A DNA stretch of 64,000 nt. It comes from Guillardia theta CCMP2712 (lineage: Eukaryota > Cryptophyceae > Pyrenomonadales > Geminigeraceae). Below are positions 21,213 to 33,677 of this stretch, one piece after another; position 1 is the stretch's first letter, and the number at the start of each line of letters is the position of its first letter. The notes under the pieces are model-generated. The model was not told the origin of the DNA. It worked only from the letters and a program-made list of their open reading frames with translations, and searched no databases. The translations under genes were made by a program, and so were the position numbers. The stretch is from NCBI RefSeq assembly GCF_000315625.1, contig NW_005434599.1:377175-441174 (forward strand), in the 5' to 3' direction.

Positions 21213-23320
21213 TCACCGCAAAAAGTGTGCAACACGCGCGAAGGTCCTGACGAGGCCGCGCAACACTTGTCCAGCCTGCTTTGAGACTTCGCTCTTGAGG
21301 AAACTCGTCCACACTGACAGCAGAATAGCCACGCTCTGCTGACCGCTGCTCTCCTCATCGTGTCCCTTCTCCTCCCCATACACAGAGGATGATGAGGCAT
21401 CTGCGGTCCTGAGGTTGAACGTGCCCTCGGCTCCGTTCTCTCTCAGTTTCAAGCGCTCTTCTCGCAACGCAATCTTTGGCGGGAAAGGTTGCTGAGGACT
21501 TTCCGGCCCCTCGAGAGAGATCGGCTTCAACGGCTGCTCCGCGTCTGCACGCTGCCCCTGCTGCTGCGCCGACGATGCTCGAGAAGATTCGACACTGACA
21601 ACTTCCAACCCTCCGCACGTAGACGACGTCCTGACGTCCTCTGATCCATCAGGCAGAGAAACGGAAGCTCGACACTCTTGAGCAGGCGTAGCCTCGATCT
21701 GGTTTTGCCATCTAGGGCACTTTCCTCCGACCTCGTCCTCCTTCTTGTACTCAAACTTGGTCGCAGGCACAGGGTGTGAGAGAGTGGCCAGAGCAGGCTC
21801 GTCGAGCCCGAGTTTCCGCACGAGCATCTGCAAGGTTGACTCCAAGGTCTTGGACATGGTAGAGAGACCGGCCGCGGTTCCTTGCAGTTGATCTTTCACT
21901 TCATTGAGCTGCCTGGAGACCTGGAAGAAGTCTTAGAGCCAGCAACAACGCCGTCACTCAGATCACCTCGATTGCCTCAAGCTTTCCCTCCAAGCTCTCG
22001 ACTTGCAGTCTTGACATTCTGATGCAACGAGTCAAACGACGTGAGACAGCAGCTACGGAGGAGCTCACTGGATCTCCTGCTCGAGGCTCTTGATCATGCG
22101 GTATTGCTCCATCTGGTTTTCAGTCTTCCGCTTCAGCGTCTCCATCCACATCTCATCTGATTTCTTCATCTTGGCCTCCATATTCTCGATCATTCCTTTC
22201 AGCTCATCCACCTCACTGATCGTGTCCGCACACGCTCGGATCACAGCGCCCTTCATACTTCTCGCCTGTTTCGATCGCGCCGACGTCTGCACCGCTTGAC
22301 GTCCCACGTTTCCTCGTGTGCCCGCGTCTTGTCGTGCTGGATGCGAGTAGCTCGATGATGGACCATCAGCCCCAGCAGCAGCAGGAGCAGCGTCGATGAG
22401 CAGCTGGGCTGCTTTCTTCTTGCCCCACATCTTGGCAATAGACATAGCGCTCTGCCCAGCATTGTTTTCCGCCTGTTCACACAAGTCAGAATCATCAGGT
22501 TATAGTCGACGAGGCATCGGCAGGATACCTTGGCATCTGCTCCAGCTTCAAGTAGGAACTTCACCATCTCCGTGTCGCCCAGAGCAACAGCTTTCATCAG
22601 CGCCGTCCAGCCGTGCATATCCTTCGCGTCCAGCTGCGCTCCCCGAGCCAGGAGCAGGGCGAGAGCTGTGGTGTTGCCGCTGATGGCAGCAAGCATCAGC
22701 GGCGTCTCTCCCATCTCGTTGTGGATGTTCACAGAGGCATGCTCCTTCCGAAGCTCCTCCGTCAGCAACGACGGGTTGCCGGCGAGGGCAGCGCTCATGA
22801 GGTCAGAAGCCGGTCCCTTCAGCTGAGGTTCGACGAGCAGCTTTCCCTGTGCTAGGAGCCCAACCCTGGCATTGGTAAGCATAGAGTTCCATGCTGCACG
22901 CATCTTCTTGTGCCAATCTCGTTCTACTGGTGGCAGAGCACTTCCCTCTCGTGAAGAGCTCATCGCGTCGCTTTGCTCCCTGTGTGTGGTCGTGGCGAGA
23001 GCAGCCAAGTCGTTACCAGATGTCGAGGATCGCTCGAGGAGGCTGACCTTCCTCGTGCTCTCTGATCCTACTCTCCTCATCTTTCTCAGACTCAACTTCA
23101 TTTCTCCTCCCCGAAGCTCCGACGGGAGCTTGAGGAGCCATGAAGGCGGCTGCGTATGATTCCTGACCCCGAGTAGAGGCAGAGGAGAAGACGCTGACGT
23201 TCGAGCCGGTTGCTCGGCCTCGTCCTCCCTGCGAAGAGACTTCACTTGCTGTGCTCCACTGAAGCAGAAGAGGATCGCAGCTGCTGCTGCCATCGCCATC
23301 CCGCCTCCCCTCCCTCGCAT
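21213..23320 (-). CDS. Ankyrin-repeat and coiled-coil protein with signal peptide
   Basis: Four exons. Exon 1 (23320 to about 22530) starts MRGRGGGMAMAAAAAILFCF, a signal-peptide-like segment, then a disordered part. Ankyrin repeats follow: NEMGETPLMLAAISGNTTAL, DMHGWTALMKAVALGDTEMV, FLLEAGADAK, and after a 58-base intron AENNAGQSAMSIAKMWGKKK. The next part is a coiled coil (ISEVDELKGMIENMEAKMKK), continued by a short exon (MSRLQVESLEGKLEAIE) and the last exon. The tail is disordered, ending in SVWTSFLKSEVSKQAGQVLR. The open frame extends upstream of 23320 only to a GTG, so the ATG at 23320 is the natural start. Function unknown: ankyrin repeats bind proteins, and the signal peptide implies endomembrane or complex-plastid location. 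Confidence 0.7.
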
Positions 23321-23618
23321 CTTCACATACCCCACGGCCGCCCTAGGGAATCCGTGGGAGAATTTCTAGCTGTGAAGCCCGGTGTTGCCCCCCATCCGAT
23401 GACCGCCACTCTCAGTGCGCTGCCTGGTGCGCTGCCAGACTCTTCACGGTGCCGCCGCTGTGCCGCGGCGCACTGCAGATCGGACGGTCACCGGGCTTGG
23501 GGTCGCGACTCAGTGACCAGTCCCGGCACTGGCGGGCCCTCATCACTGATCAGGCTGAGCCGGATCGTAAGGCGGCCGTTTTACGGTGAGGAATTTACCG
23601 AGCCTTCATTTATATGCA
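23321..23618. promoter_or_regulatory. GC-rich spacer island upstream of the ankyrin gene
   Basis: No gene. The segment is GC-rich (CGGTGCCGCCGCTGTGCCGC) and carries GCGACTCAGTGACC and CACTGATCAGGCTGAGCC, words shared with other spacer islands. It lies immediately upstream of the minus-strand start at 23320. Confidence 0.35.
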
Positions 23619-25074
23619 TCAAGAAGTTTGTAGGGCTTGCATGATCACGCTAACAAGATGGAGCAGGGAGAGGGTGACATCAGACCCGTCGGTCAGCCTC
23701 ATGTCGGTTGTTCCCAAGGCCTTGCAGATGATCGACTTGCTCTTTGCCGAGATACCGAAAGCTTCCTTGCTCATAACCCAATCATGAATCTGCTCGATTG
23801 TCATCAGAACCTGCCGCCAACTCGACTCTAACTCTACCTGCGCGACGACTTGGTTGGCCGGGTACCCATCAGCTATGATATCGTTGACTTTGCTTTGAAT
23901 TTTCTCGAATGAGTTATACTTGCAAGAATTCACAAGGTCCAGAATGACCGAATCAGGAATTGTCTGCGCGTAGGAGAAGTCAGGGTGCCCCTAAATTTCA
24001 CTGCTGAAGAACACTTACAGCAGCGTTCTCAATGATGTCCTGTCCCTTCATCGAGTTCCCGTGCAAGATGTACGTGTTCTGCATCATGGTGATCGCCCGA
24101 CGAAGGTCTCCCCCCGAGATGTTGACCAGAGCATCCGCTGCCTTGAGAGGATTCAGAAACTTTGGAGCCTGATGGGGAGCAACTCACGTCTGAAGGAAGC
24201 TGAAACCCTTCCTTGTCGGCTATCATGTTGAGCCTCTCGAGCATCACCTCGGTGGAGACAGGCTGAAACCGAAACTTCGCACAACGTGAGGCGATGGGTG
24301 AGATGATCCTGACAGGCCGTTCAGAAGGCGGCAACAATCTACAGCCATACAAACCTGCTGACATAATTGCATATGATACAGAAGCGCGTGACACGGGTGC
24401 AGGTTTCCATGGTCCTTCGTAAGGCACTTTGTGCATCAGTCGTCATACAGTCAGCCTCGTCCAGAATAACAAGCTTGAAGGGAGGACAAGGATACGAAGA
24501 GCTGGTACATCGGTCACTTCGAATACGTAGACCGTGACGTCACCTTTTGGAGGAAGAGACGGCGAGCGACGCGAAGTGCTTTATCTTGTTTCTTACAACA
24601 TCAATCCCTCGTTCATCGGACGCATTCAGCTCCAGAACCCTCGACTTGTACAACTCTGGCCCATACAGGTCCTTGGCGAGAGCGAGGATGGTCGATGTCT
24701 TCCCTGTTCCAGGGGGTCCGTAGAAGAGCAAATGAGGGAGCTGAAGAAAAGCTCAGCACATTACACGAATAGTCGATGCATCACAAACATTCACCACCCT
24801 ATGAGAAACCATCTGGGGTACCCCGACAAGAGACATGAAAGAGGTACCAAGGAAAGAGGAGAGGTGGTGGACAAGAAAGGCAAAGAGGAGGGGAAAGAGG
24901 ATGGGGGGAACGAGGGAAGGAGGATGGAGAAGTAGGAGGGAGGAGGAGGAGGAGGAGGCAGACGGATCTCACATTGCCGCTCTCGACAGCCGACGAGAGT
25001 GTGGCGACGACATGGCGCTGGTGGGCGACCTGCGCGATAGAGGACGGGCGATGCTGCTCCACCCACGGCACCAT
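23619..25074 (-). CDS. RFC4: Replication factor C small subunit, RFC4 type (yeast Rfc2-like)
   Basis: AAA+ clamp-loader subunit that opens and loads PCNA at primer-template junctions. Exon 1 (25074 to about 24972) encodes [20 protein letters not shown]. Exon 2 has Walker A ([20 protein letters not shown]) and [18 protein letters not shown]. The next has Walker B with DEAD ([20 protein letters not shown]), then the sensor-type SRC motif ([15 protein letters not shown]). Later exons give [13 protein letters not shown] and the C-terminal collar domain ending VIMQALQTS. The C-terminal pattern ([39 protein letters not shown]) matches the RFC4 rather than the RFC2 or RFC5 type as I remember it. Introns of 45-130 bases separate six to seven exons. 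The start is the ATG at 25074. Confidence 0.85.
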
Positions 25075-25874
25075 GGCAGAGAGACGAGATGACTTCCTAC
25101 AGGGTAGGGGTACTTGGTATACCCCCACTTACTAGTCTAAAAATTACTCGTTCAAGGGGGTAGGGGTAGTTCAAATGTATTGCGGAGGTTGGTAAAACGA
25201 GAAAGCGCGGGAAAGCCCTTCAAGCGGCCCTCATACCGCACAGAAGGCTGGCTGGGGCCGCCGGAGCAGGGCCCGGAGCTCAGTGCGGAGCTACTGAACG
25301 CTAGTCCGTTGCCGACGAAACTCCCGGGCCGACCGCCTCAGACTCCGAGTCACGTATACCATGAATCACCCTCAAGCTCTAACGACTACTTGACCGTACG
25401 GTATGGCCTAGTCAGTCGTGGACTGGCATAGGGAATAGATTGTGCAAGTTGGACTTTTCAAGCCTGAAGCCAAGTTCATACAAATGATCAGGCTGATCAG
25501 ACATGTTATCGTTCTAGACATTGTCTCGCACAAATGAAATTCTCGTATCATCCAATAAACTCTCATGAAGCTGACAGGCACAGCAACACATATTCATGTC
25601 GAATTGAAGTAAAGCTTTCAATGTCATAAGAGCGATTATGGTCTTCCAGAGAAACTACAAATCCTTAGCATAAATGATCCTTTCGCCTCAAATCTGGGCA
25701 TGCCGGTAGAACATGAAAGGAGTAATGCATGACCTTGTTCCTCTTGCTATCCAGACGCCCGAAGCATGGTGGCAAGATGTTGAGGGAGAAGAGGTCGGGA
25801 AGGTAGGATGGTAAGGCCTTATCGCAGTTTGACAAAGAGGAGGAGAGCACGATTCTTTCGGCTACTGAGGTATT
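25075..25874. promoter_or_regulatory. Spacer with TACCCC (minus strand) words and GC island; remainder featureless
   Basis: Bases 25100-25170 contain GGGTAGGGGTACTTGG, TATACCCCC and GGGGGTAGGGGTAG. Bases 25190-25345 form a GC island with GGAGCTCAGTGCGGAG and CAGACTCCGAGTCACG. Both lie upstream of the RFC gene start. From 25440 to 25870 I see nothing beyond possible 3' sequence of the serine hydroxymethyltransferase gene. Confidence 0.35.
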
Positions 25875-27820
25875 TTACATGAACTGACCAGGCATGGGGA
25901 ACTTCTGAGACCATTGATCGACCTGCTGCATGTAAGATATGCGTCAAACCAGTCACAAAGCTCTTGCCTCCTTTGCCAGAGTCTTGAGAGAATCAGGTGG
26001 TGATGCATCGAGCAAGGCTTTGAAGTCCTTGAGCTTGTGCTCGGGATGAGCAGACTTGAGCTGCAGAAGAAATCAGCTGATAGTTCTTCACGTATCACTA
26101 GAGTTGCTGCACCTCCATCGTGATCTTGATGGCCCTGTCAACAAAACCAACAATTTCCTCAAAGTCTTTCTCGACAAGTCCACGGCTAGTCGTCAGGATT
26201 GTCAGCAGCAAATCCTTTCCGGCATGCAGCAACTGCACCTGGTCATAGCAGGGGATCCCACACGGAGGCCATGAGGAACCAAAGCACTCTTGTCGCCAGG
26301 CACGGTGTTCTTGTTGCAGTGAATGTTGCACAATTCCAAAATCTGCACTGAGTCACATGCCAGAAAACTTATATCAACTGAGCCACGTACCCTCTCGACA
26401 CGAGCTCCATCAACCCCCTTGTCTCTGAGATCGATGAGGACCTGCATGCGCAACTCAGGACTCCCCACCCATGCACGGCTGTGAAATTGACGAACCAAAT
26501 GGTTTTCTGTTCCACCCGAAACCAAGTTATATCCACGTGCAGTCAAGGCCTTAGCCATGGCCGCAGAGTTCTTGATAACCTGCGCACCTTATGTTCAGAT
26601 TTCATGCAAATCGTCAGGCTTTATCAACCTGCTCCTGGTAGGCCTTGAACTCAGGGGTGGATGCCTGCTTCAGTGCAACGGCGAGAGCGCAGATGGTGTG
26701 GTTGTGAGGACCTCCCTAGGTGGTGGTCAGATAAAAAAGCATGATGGCAACTGAAGGTCAAGTACCTGCAGACCGGGGAAAACAGCCTGGTTGATTCGCT
26801 CTTCATAGTCATACATGATGGACTTTCCTTGCTTGTCCTACCACAATCGATTAGAAACGACAACGACTATATCTCAAGACAAACCTTCGACTTCTCTCCC
26901 TTGCGGAAGAAGATCATGGCACCTCGAGGACCTCTGAGAGACTTGTGGGTGGTAGTGGTGACGATGTCAGCGTACTGGAATGGATCAGGAACAATTCCCG
27001 CTGCCACCAATCCCGAGATGTGAGCCATGTCGGCAAGGAGGACAGCATTAACAGAGTCGGCGATTTCCCTCATTTTGGCATAGTTGTAGTGCCTAGCGTA
27101 AGCTGATGCACCTGCAATGATGATTTTGGGGCGGAAGAGAAGGGCATTTTCAGCAAGTCTGTCATAGTCGATGAGGCCAGTTTTCTCATCAAGGCGGTAG
27201 GGCATCTGTTCGAAGTAGACAGAGGTAGCGGAAATCTTCTTCGTGGGGGTGGAGAATCCGTGAGAAAGATGTCCTCCATGAGGCAAATCCAATCCCATGA
27301 TACGATCGTGCGGCTGGAGGAGAGCCGTGTAAACTGCGAAGTTCGCTGGGGATCCGGAGAGCGCCTGAACGTTGACCCCCCACCGCTCTGGATCCAACCT
27401 GAAGGCAGACAAGGCCCTGGCTCTGCAAAGGTTCTCATTCTTGTCAATAATTTCATTCCCTCCGTAGTAGCGCTGGCCAGGATATCCCTCAGAGTACTTG
27501 TTGGTCATGACACTGCCGAGCGCCTGGCTCACAGCCAGCGACGCGTAGTTTTCAGAAGGGATGAGAGCGATGCCCCGATGCTGACGATTCTGCTCAGCCT
27601 GCCCTCCATGTCAGCGAGAATCCTCCATGACAACCTGATCACGCACCTGAATCAGGTGATGGATCTCCGGGTCCAACTCCTGAAGGGGCTTGTCCCACGT
27701 GGGACGCGCGAACGAGCTCATCGCCCGGACAGAGTAGATCGGAACATGGTTGGCTGATCTGCCCTTGACTGTCTGAAACAACGCAGCTGTTGCCCTTCGC
27801 ATAGAGCTGGAACGGATCAT
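25875..27820 (-). CDS. SHMT: Serine hydroxymethyltransferase, mitochondrial type
   Basis: PLP enzyme that interconverts serine and glycine with tetrahydrofolate, feeding one-carbon metabolism. Exon 1 (27820 to about 27614) begins [20 protein letters not shown], an arginine-rich, acid-poor presequence typical of mitochondrial import, then [10 protein letters not shown]. Exon 2 carries [35 protein letters not shown], and the PLP-binding lysine in [15 protein letters not shown]. Later exons give [57 protein letters not shown], and the end [12 protein letters not shown]. About seven introns of 45-90 bases. The length is normal for the family. The ATG at 27820 is preferred; the open frame extends a few codons further 5'. 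Confidence 0.95.
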
Positions 27821-29331
27821 CTTGACGAAAGGAAAGCAATCAGTCTTTCTATCGCAAAGCAAGCAGTATCATGAATCACTGGTATTCGTGTATGTCTACC
27901 CCGATTTCCCGTTATTTGCACATAACAAACTTTCATTCTATCCATGCATCTTGAAAGAAAACAGTCTGTGACCCCACCACCCCATCTCATCTTCGACTCA
28001 CCACAAAGCAAATCCCAATAGCACTGCACGAATACCACACCTTTCTCACTATCCATCGCCCTATTCTTCAATTTTTATAAGGGGAATTCGTCTTCATTCT
28101 ATCATCGTTCCATTCTTCATCCTGCCTCTGCTACCATTACCCACATTGTTTAGTTTGCTCCCAATCTGTTCTCTTTTTCTCTTGCGCATCACATGATATC
28201 GTGCCGTATCTCTTGCATGACATCCTCTCTCCATCTCCTCCTCTCCTCCTCTCCTCCTCTCCTCCTCTCCTCCTCCTCTCCTCTCCTCTCTGCTTCCTGC
28301 ATCCTTTTATGCCTCATCGCTTCCTCGCGCCCAAACAAAATCTTGCATGTCGATCCTTTACTACCCACCCCTCCAATCCCCTCAGCACCCTATTACTTTA
28401 CAGACCCTGCAGCTCCCATTACCCCACCCTACCTTTTCTAAAGCATCGAGCCTACAAACTTGAGTACCCCCGCCCTACCAGCAAACCTGTATAACAAACC
28501 CACCCACCCTAGGCCTTCAGAAGGACCCCACCTCAATCCTATGACAGATGTTAAGCACCCTACCTGAAGCTGTCCAGAGAACCCCACCTCTCAACCTACC
28601 CCCTCCCACAGGACCTTGTGGTGTAAAGCGTCTTCTCCCTTTTTTTTTGGGGTACCCACCACACAAACAAGTCTAAGAGGGGGGTACAAGATGGAGGATT
28701 GAGGGTGGGGTGGAGTCACCAGTATCGTTGGTGGTCTCTCTGTCTAGAGGGCTGAGGGGGGTGGGGGTAGGGTAGTCGTGGTCGAATCAATCTGACGGTA
28801 GCCCAAAACTTTACAGCACACTCAGCAAGGGCCGGCGCCGCCCGCCGCGGGGCCGCGGCCCGCCAGGTGATCGGACTCGGACGGATTCCCCGGCCCCGCC
28901 GCCCCCTAAACCGCAGCCTGTGGCAGGTCGGACTCGGTCCGATCAGTACAGGGCCTGCTGCCAGTACAGGGCCTGCTGAGGGCCGGGCCCAGCTGAAGTT
29001 GAGACCGGAGTCCGAGCCTCGAGCCCGGCGGGGCCAGCCTGTGTCGGACACAGTGACTCAGGGCCGCAAACCGATCGACGAACGGCCCGGCGCTAGTAGG
29101 ACCTTGACGGTACCGGTCCGATCACCAGCCGCCCGGCCTAGTGATACCCCGACTTCCCGGATCGGGCGGGCCTGAGTCCGGCTGCCCAGTCCGGCCCGGG
29201 CCAAACGGCCGGGCCCGGGGCGCGGCGGCCGGCCGGGCCGGGCATGGGCCTGCCCGGCCCCTGGCCCGGCCCGGGCTCCCATGCACGGGGGCTGGATGAG
29301 GGCTGGATACGACATAAGTAGCTGCTCAAGC
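27821..29331. promoter_or_regulatory. Large divergent spacer: CT repeats, TACCCC tract, long GC island
   Basis: No gene is supported. Bases 28215-28295 are CTCCT repeats. Bases 28360-28760 are rich in TACCCC, ACCCCACC and (towards the end) GGGGTGGGG words. Bases 28805-29290 form a GC island with GGACTCGG, GTGACTCAGGG, two direct CAGTACAGGGCCTGCTG copies near 28945-28978, and dense GGGCCGGGCC near 29200-29270. The genes on either side (SHMT minus, COQ5 plus) diverge from it. Confidence 0.4.
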
Positions 29332-30818
29332 ATGGCCACGGTCATGAGGAAGCGGCTGCTGAGCAGCTGCGTGGGATGGTCGACACGATCAGCATGTGGA
29401 GTGCGAAGAGACTTGAGAGAGTTCAGCAGCGAGAAGCAGAACGGTGAGGTGAAGGGAAGCTAGATGTAGCCAGTGAGACCTTGCGTAGGGGAGCAAACGC
29501 ACTTCGGTTTCAAGACTGTCAGGATGGAGGATAAGGCAAAGATGGTGGGAGAAGTTTTCTCGCAGGTAATTACAACGGTCGAACCCTTGTGAGAGTCATC
29601 TGGGCTGACACTCGAGCCAGGTCGCGAGCAAGTACGACCTGATGAACGACGCAATGAGCGGTGGAATGGTGCCCGAGATCAGTTGTCCAAGTCGGTTTCA
29701 CGCTGAGCCTTTCAACAGCACCGCATGTGGAAAGATGATTTTGTTGCGATGTTAGGGTGAGACGAGACTGCTTGTAAGAGTTAGAAAAGCTGAAGAGTTC
29801 GCCAGGCCATGCCGTGGAATGTCGATTGTTGATCTTGCAGGCACCACTTTGGATGACTTGTCGCATACTGAAACGCAGCAGGAGGAACGGGAGACATTTC
29901 CTTCCGTATGATCGATGCTCTTAGCTCACAACGAAAGATCGTCGGTGAGGAGTGCGTTCCTTCCCTCGCCGTGCTCACCCGTGGCTCAGGTAGCGCAGAG
30001 TCTGCTATCGACACGCATGTCACGGTCTGCGACATCAACGCCGAGATGTTGCAGGAGGGAAGGTGACTGACTGAGCTCTCATACATCAGCAGTGGCTCAA
30101 GAAGGTGTTGTGGGTGGCAGGCGGAGGGCGAAGAACGATCGGCCGGCAGTGGTTGATGGGATCTCCCTCCAGTGGGTCCAGGGAGATGCCGAGAACTTGC
30201 CATTCCCTGACGGGTGCGGGAGCGTGTTGAGGAGGAGGGAGGAAGGAGGCGTGTGAGAGGCGTGCGAACAGGTCTGTCGATGCCGTGACCATCGCGTTCG
30301 GCCTTCGAAACGTCTCCCGGACCTGGAAGGCTCTCTCAGAGATCAACCGCATCTTGACTAAGTAAGTCCTGGTCGTTGAAGGGTCTTGCTGCTGACGTGG
30401 CGGTCAGGGGCGGAAGGTTCCTCTGCATGGAGTTTTCACAGGCAGTCTCCTTGCATGTCACATGCTGATCTGATGGCCTTGAGAAGGTCAAGGACCCGCT
30501 CTTGCGTCAGGCATACGATGCTTACTCGTTCAACGTCATCCCGGCCATGGGCGGATTCCTGGCCGGTGACCCTCAGGTATGTTCGCCATCCAGAATGAGA
30601 GGAGGAGGAGATTGAGAGAGTCGCCAGCCTTATCAGTACCTCGTGGAGTCAATACGACAGTTTCATGATCAAGAGACGCTCGCAGACTTGATGAGAGACG
30701 CTGGTGAGAAAAGTTTTGCAGCTTTATCTATCGTGAACAAGTGGCAGGAATGAAACACGTTACTTACAAGAATATCTTGGGCGGGGTAGTTGCTATACAT
30801 TCGGGTTTCCGACTTTGA
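29332..30818 (+). CDS. COQ5: Ubiquinone biosynthesis C-methyltransferase COQ5, mitochondrial
   Basis: SAM-dependent methylation of the benzoquinol ring in coenzyme Q synthesis, at the inner mitochondrial membrane. The ATG at 29332 starts a basic presequence (MATVMRKRLLSSCVGWSTRS). The next exon begins after TTGCGTAG and gives EQTHFGFKTV, followed by MVGEVFSQ and VASKYDLMNDAMSGGM, then HRMWKDDF, SIVDLAGGTGDISFRMIDAL (the SAM-binding glycine motif), WVQGDAENLPFPDG, DAVTIAFGLRNVSR, GGRFLCMEFSQ, KDPLLRQAYDAYSFNVIPAM, and VTYKNILGGVVAIHSGFRL then stop. About ten exons. Two introns appear to use GC donors: after GATCTTGCAG near 29840, and after TTTTCACAG near 30441. It converges with the TTLL-type gene 53 bases away. 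Confidence 0.9.
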
Positions 30819-30870
30819 TAGCATCACCCATCGGTAATGGGCAATGAATGAATGGCAATGACTGAAATCC

Positions 30871-33477
30871 TTAGCTGGCAAGAGCTGACACTGGTCTGTT
30901 CCTGCTGGACCCTTCCTTCAACTCCCGCGCCTGAAGGGTTCGGGAACTGATATTTTCCTTGGTCCACGTTGATGGAAAGAAGTTCAGGCGTCTGTTGGTG
31001 CCGGTGACATCAGCGACGAGGGACGACACAGACGGCATCATCTTCTGCAGCAACACCCCTTGCTCGCGAGACCGAGGAACCTTGCCTCGTCTGGTCTCAC
31101 TGGTGACTGGCAGGCCCAGAGCATCTCGAGGAGGATGCGCTGCTCTGAGCACCTCGCTGTTCCTGCGCTGCTCCTTATGAACCAAGAACTGAAACCTCCC
31201 CGCGGAAACGCTCGGCCTTCGGTCAAGGAAGTGAGTCTTAGCTGTGTGGGAGAGGGTCCTGGTCTGCAAGATTGCTTCTGCAGAGGTTGGAGGCGAGCTG
31301 AACTTGAACCACTGTTCTCGCTGCTGTCCTCCTCTGCCACCCCACCGCTTGCCCTGCACCACGCGAGTCAGCTCGCTGTGAGACGATACAGTTCACAAAC
31401 CTGTGGGTCTTGCAGGAGCGTTGGTAATCTTTCGTTCGCGCTGCTTGCTTTCGACAGTTTCGTAACAATCTTTGGGATGTCGAAGGAAGCCCATCGCCTC
31501 TGCTTCACCTGAGCTCCAGCAGAGCTTCTCTTGGCTGCCTCGAGCGTATCCTTCGAGAGACTCCCGGGCGACATATCCGTGTCCTCCCTTGCCCTGCTTG
31601 TGCTCCCTCCCATAAGCCGCAGCTCCCCGTCTAGCTCGATGTTACGAGGAGAGCACATCGGTGATGTGGGGGAATTGGGAGAAGTCTGAACGGCATAGTC
31701 GACCTCGATATGCCTCCTCCCGCTCGCTGGTGTCGCGTGGAAAGACTCCCGAGGCAGCGATCTCTTTCCGGTCGTGCGGACAGAGAGAGAAGGGTTAGCC
31801 GCTGTCACTTGGCTTGAAGGCTTGTGACTGGTAACCTTCTTAGCTTCTGAGTTCTTTCTGAAGAGATAGTCGTCGATGGAAAGGTTGTTATCTCGTGTCA
31901 CCCACTGGAACTGAAGCACATTGTAGAATCGCTTCACTTCAAACAGCTTCATCCACTTCCTTGTTGCCTCGTCGTTCTGTGGGAAAATCCTGCGGAATCC
32001 TCCACGCCTCTCATTTTCTTCCTCCACCTCGCGGAGGATGGTAGCATCCTCTGCTGTCAGCTCATCCAGTGCTGACACTTTCCCCGCGCAAACTTGTCGT
32101 CGCCTCGCATTCTCGTCTGAAGTTCGAGAGTAGGCAGATTTCTCCATTCCTTGGAGTCTTCTTGCCTTGTCCCTTTCGAGCTTGTCGGAAAGTTTCTTCC
32201 GGTCGTACTGCTTCACACAAACCATGTTCAACACCTCCGTGACTAACTGATTCTTGATCGACTTGTCAAGAGGGGAATCGGACGCCAGAGACAGTGCGGT
32301 GTTCACCTCAATCAACCATGGGTGTAGATTCGAGTCCAGCATCACATCAAAACCGAACAACTCAAAGCAGTTATTTCGACAAGGGACTGCAAGCTGCATG
32401 TTTGTGTTGATCTGGACCTCGATCGATAGCAAAGTCTTCAAGATCAGATCGTCGATCTTCCCCATGACAGTTGAGACATCCATCTGCCTCTCTCGCATCC
32501 ACTTCCATACAGCCTTCAGCCCCCACTTGTGGCCCTCGTCGTCAACAGATGCATTCGTATTCTTGACAAAGTTTGGATTCTGCTTGTTGAGGCTGTAGTT
32601 GGTCAGATGTCTGAACCGATTCTTCCTTGTCTTGCGACTGTATTTTACTGTACAGAACCTTGCCAACCCGTTCTCATGCACGTAGACACGGAGAGGATTG
32701 AAGCTTGTGATAGCAACATAGATCCTCAGATCGAACTTGGTTTCGTTGATCAAGAACGGGTCTGAGATGTACCTAGAAACAACGCACACGGCCTTCTCCT
32801 TAATCTGAGTGTTCGGGTCCGAGATCAGTCGGATCCCGATACCCCGGCATCCCGCAGGAGGTTTGACGATGTAAGATATGTCACAGTCGTTCTTCTTCAA
32901 CTTTCCCTTCCATTCCTCGTAGTCCTGCAGGAGCTCCGTTCTTTCTCCTGGCAACACAAAAGTCTTTGGCAGGTACTGGAAACTGTCCGATCCAAACACT
33001 CGGCGGAACTTGTTGCAGACGCGGGCAAGATTATCCTTTCTTCCTAGAAGGTATGTGCCAGGGAAGTGATTCACCTTCTGATATTCACACAATTCTTTGT
33101 ACTCTGCTATCTTCAAAGGTTTCCCCCATAAGACATTGAAATTGTTGGAGCTGGTAGGTAAGAATCCTGCTCTTCTGAATGCATTCCGAACGCAGTTATA
33201 CTGTCCGCTCACCGTGAGCTTGTAGTACAGCGCCTTGTCCTTGTTCCTGCACACTTGACCTGGAGTCTTGCGGGCATCCCTATCAAGGCTGAACAACACT
33301 GAGGAACCAATAGTAGTTTCTTCTTTCCCTTCCGACAAATTCTGCTTTCCAGAGCGCTCAGTCTCGTTGCCTGCCTTTAGGGGATATTCAGAATGGTGAT
33401 GACTTTGCTTCGCAGGTATCAGCGGCGACTCATGTTCTGAAGAAGTATGCTCTTCATCTGCAATCAAATTATCGCCA

Positions 33478-33513
<36 letters not shown>

Positions 33514-33677
33514 TCATCATCATCATCATCAAGACCTTCAAGTTCGTTCTCAAAGAACCCTTCATCATAGTATGCCCCATCTATATCGGACTTAGCTGGA
33601 CCTTGCGAGTTGTCTTCAGTGGTGTAAGATCCGGTATCCGAATCAGAATCGTCGACCTCCTCGACGTTAGGAATCAT
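30871..33677 (-). CDS. Tubulin-tyrosine-ligase-like protein, probable polyglutamylase (TTLL4/5-like)
   Basis: ATP-grasp enzyme family that adds glutamates to tubulin tails in cilia and microtubules. The main exon starts at 33677 with an acidic region including a run of aspartates encoded by GTC/ATC-type repeats near 33475-33530. The catalytic domain covers roughly residues 155-500: FRRAGFLPTSSNNFNVLWGK, VNHFPGTYLLGRKDNLAR, YIVKPPAGCRGIGIRLI, KFDLRIYVAITSFNPLRVYV, FRHLTNYSLNK, CFELFGFDVMLDSNLHPWLI and EVN (Mg-binding segment). A 45-base intron after ...LLQDPQ joins a basic tail exon (GKRWGGRGGQQ...RPVSALAS) ending at 30871. This class modifies tubulin in the family as known; glutamylase versus glycylase is inferred from similarity to TTLL4/5. 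Confidence 0.85.
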
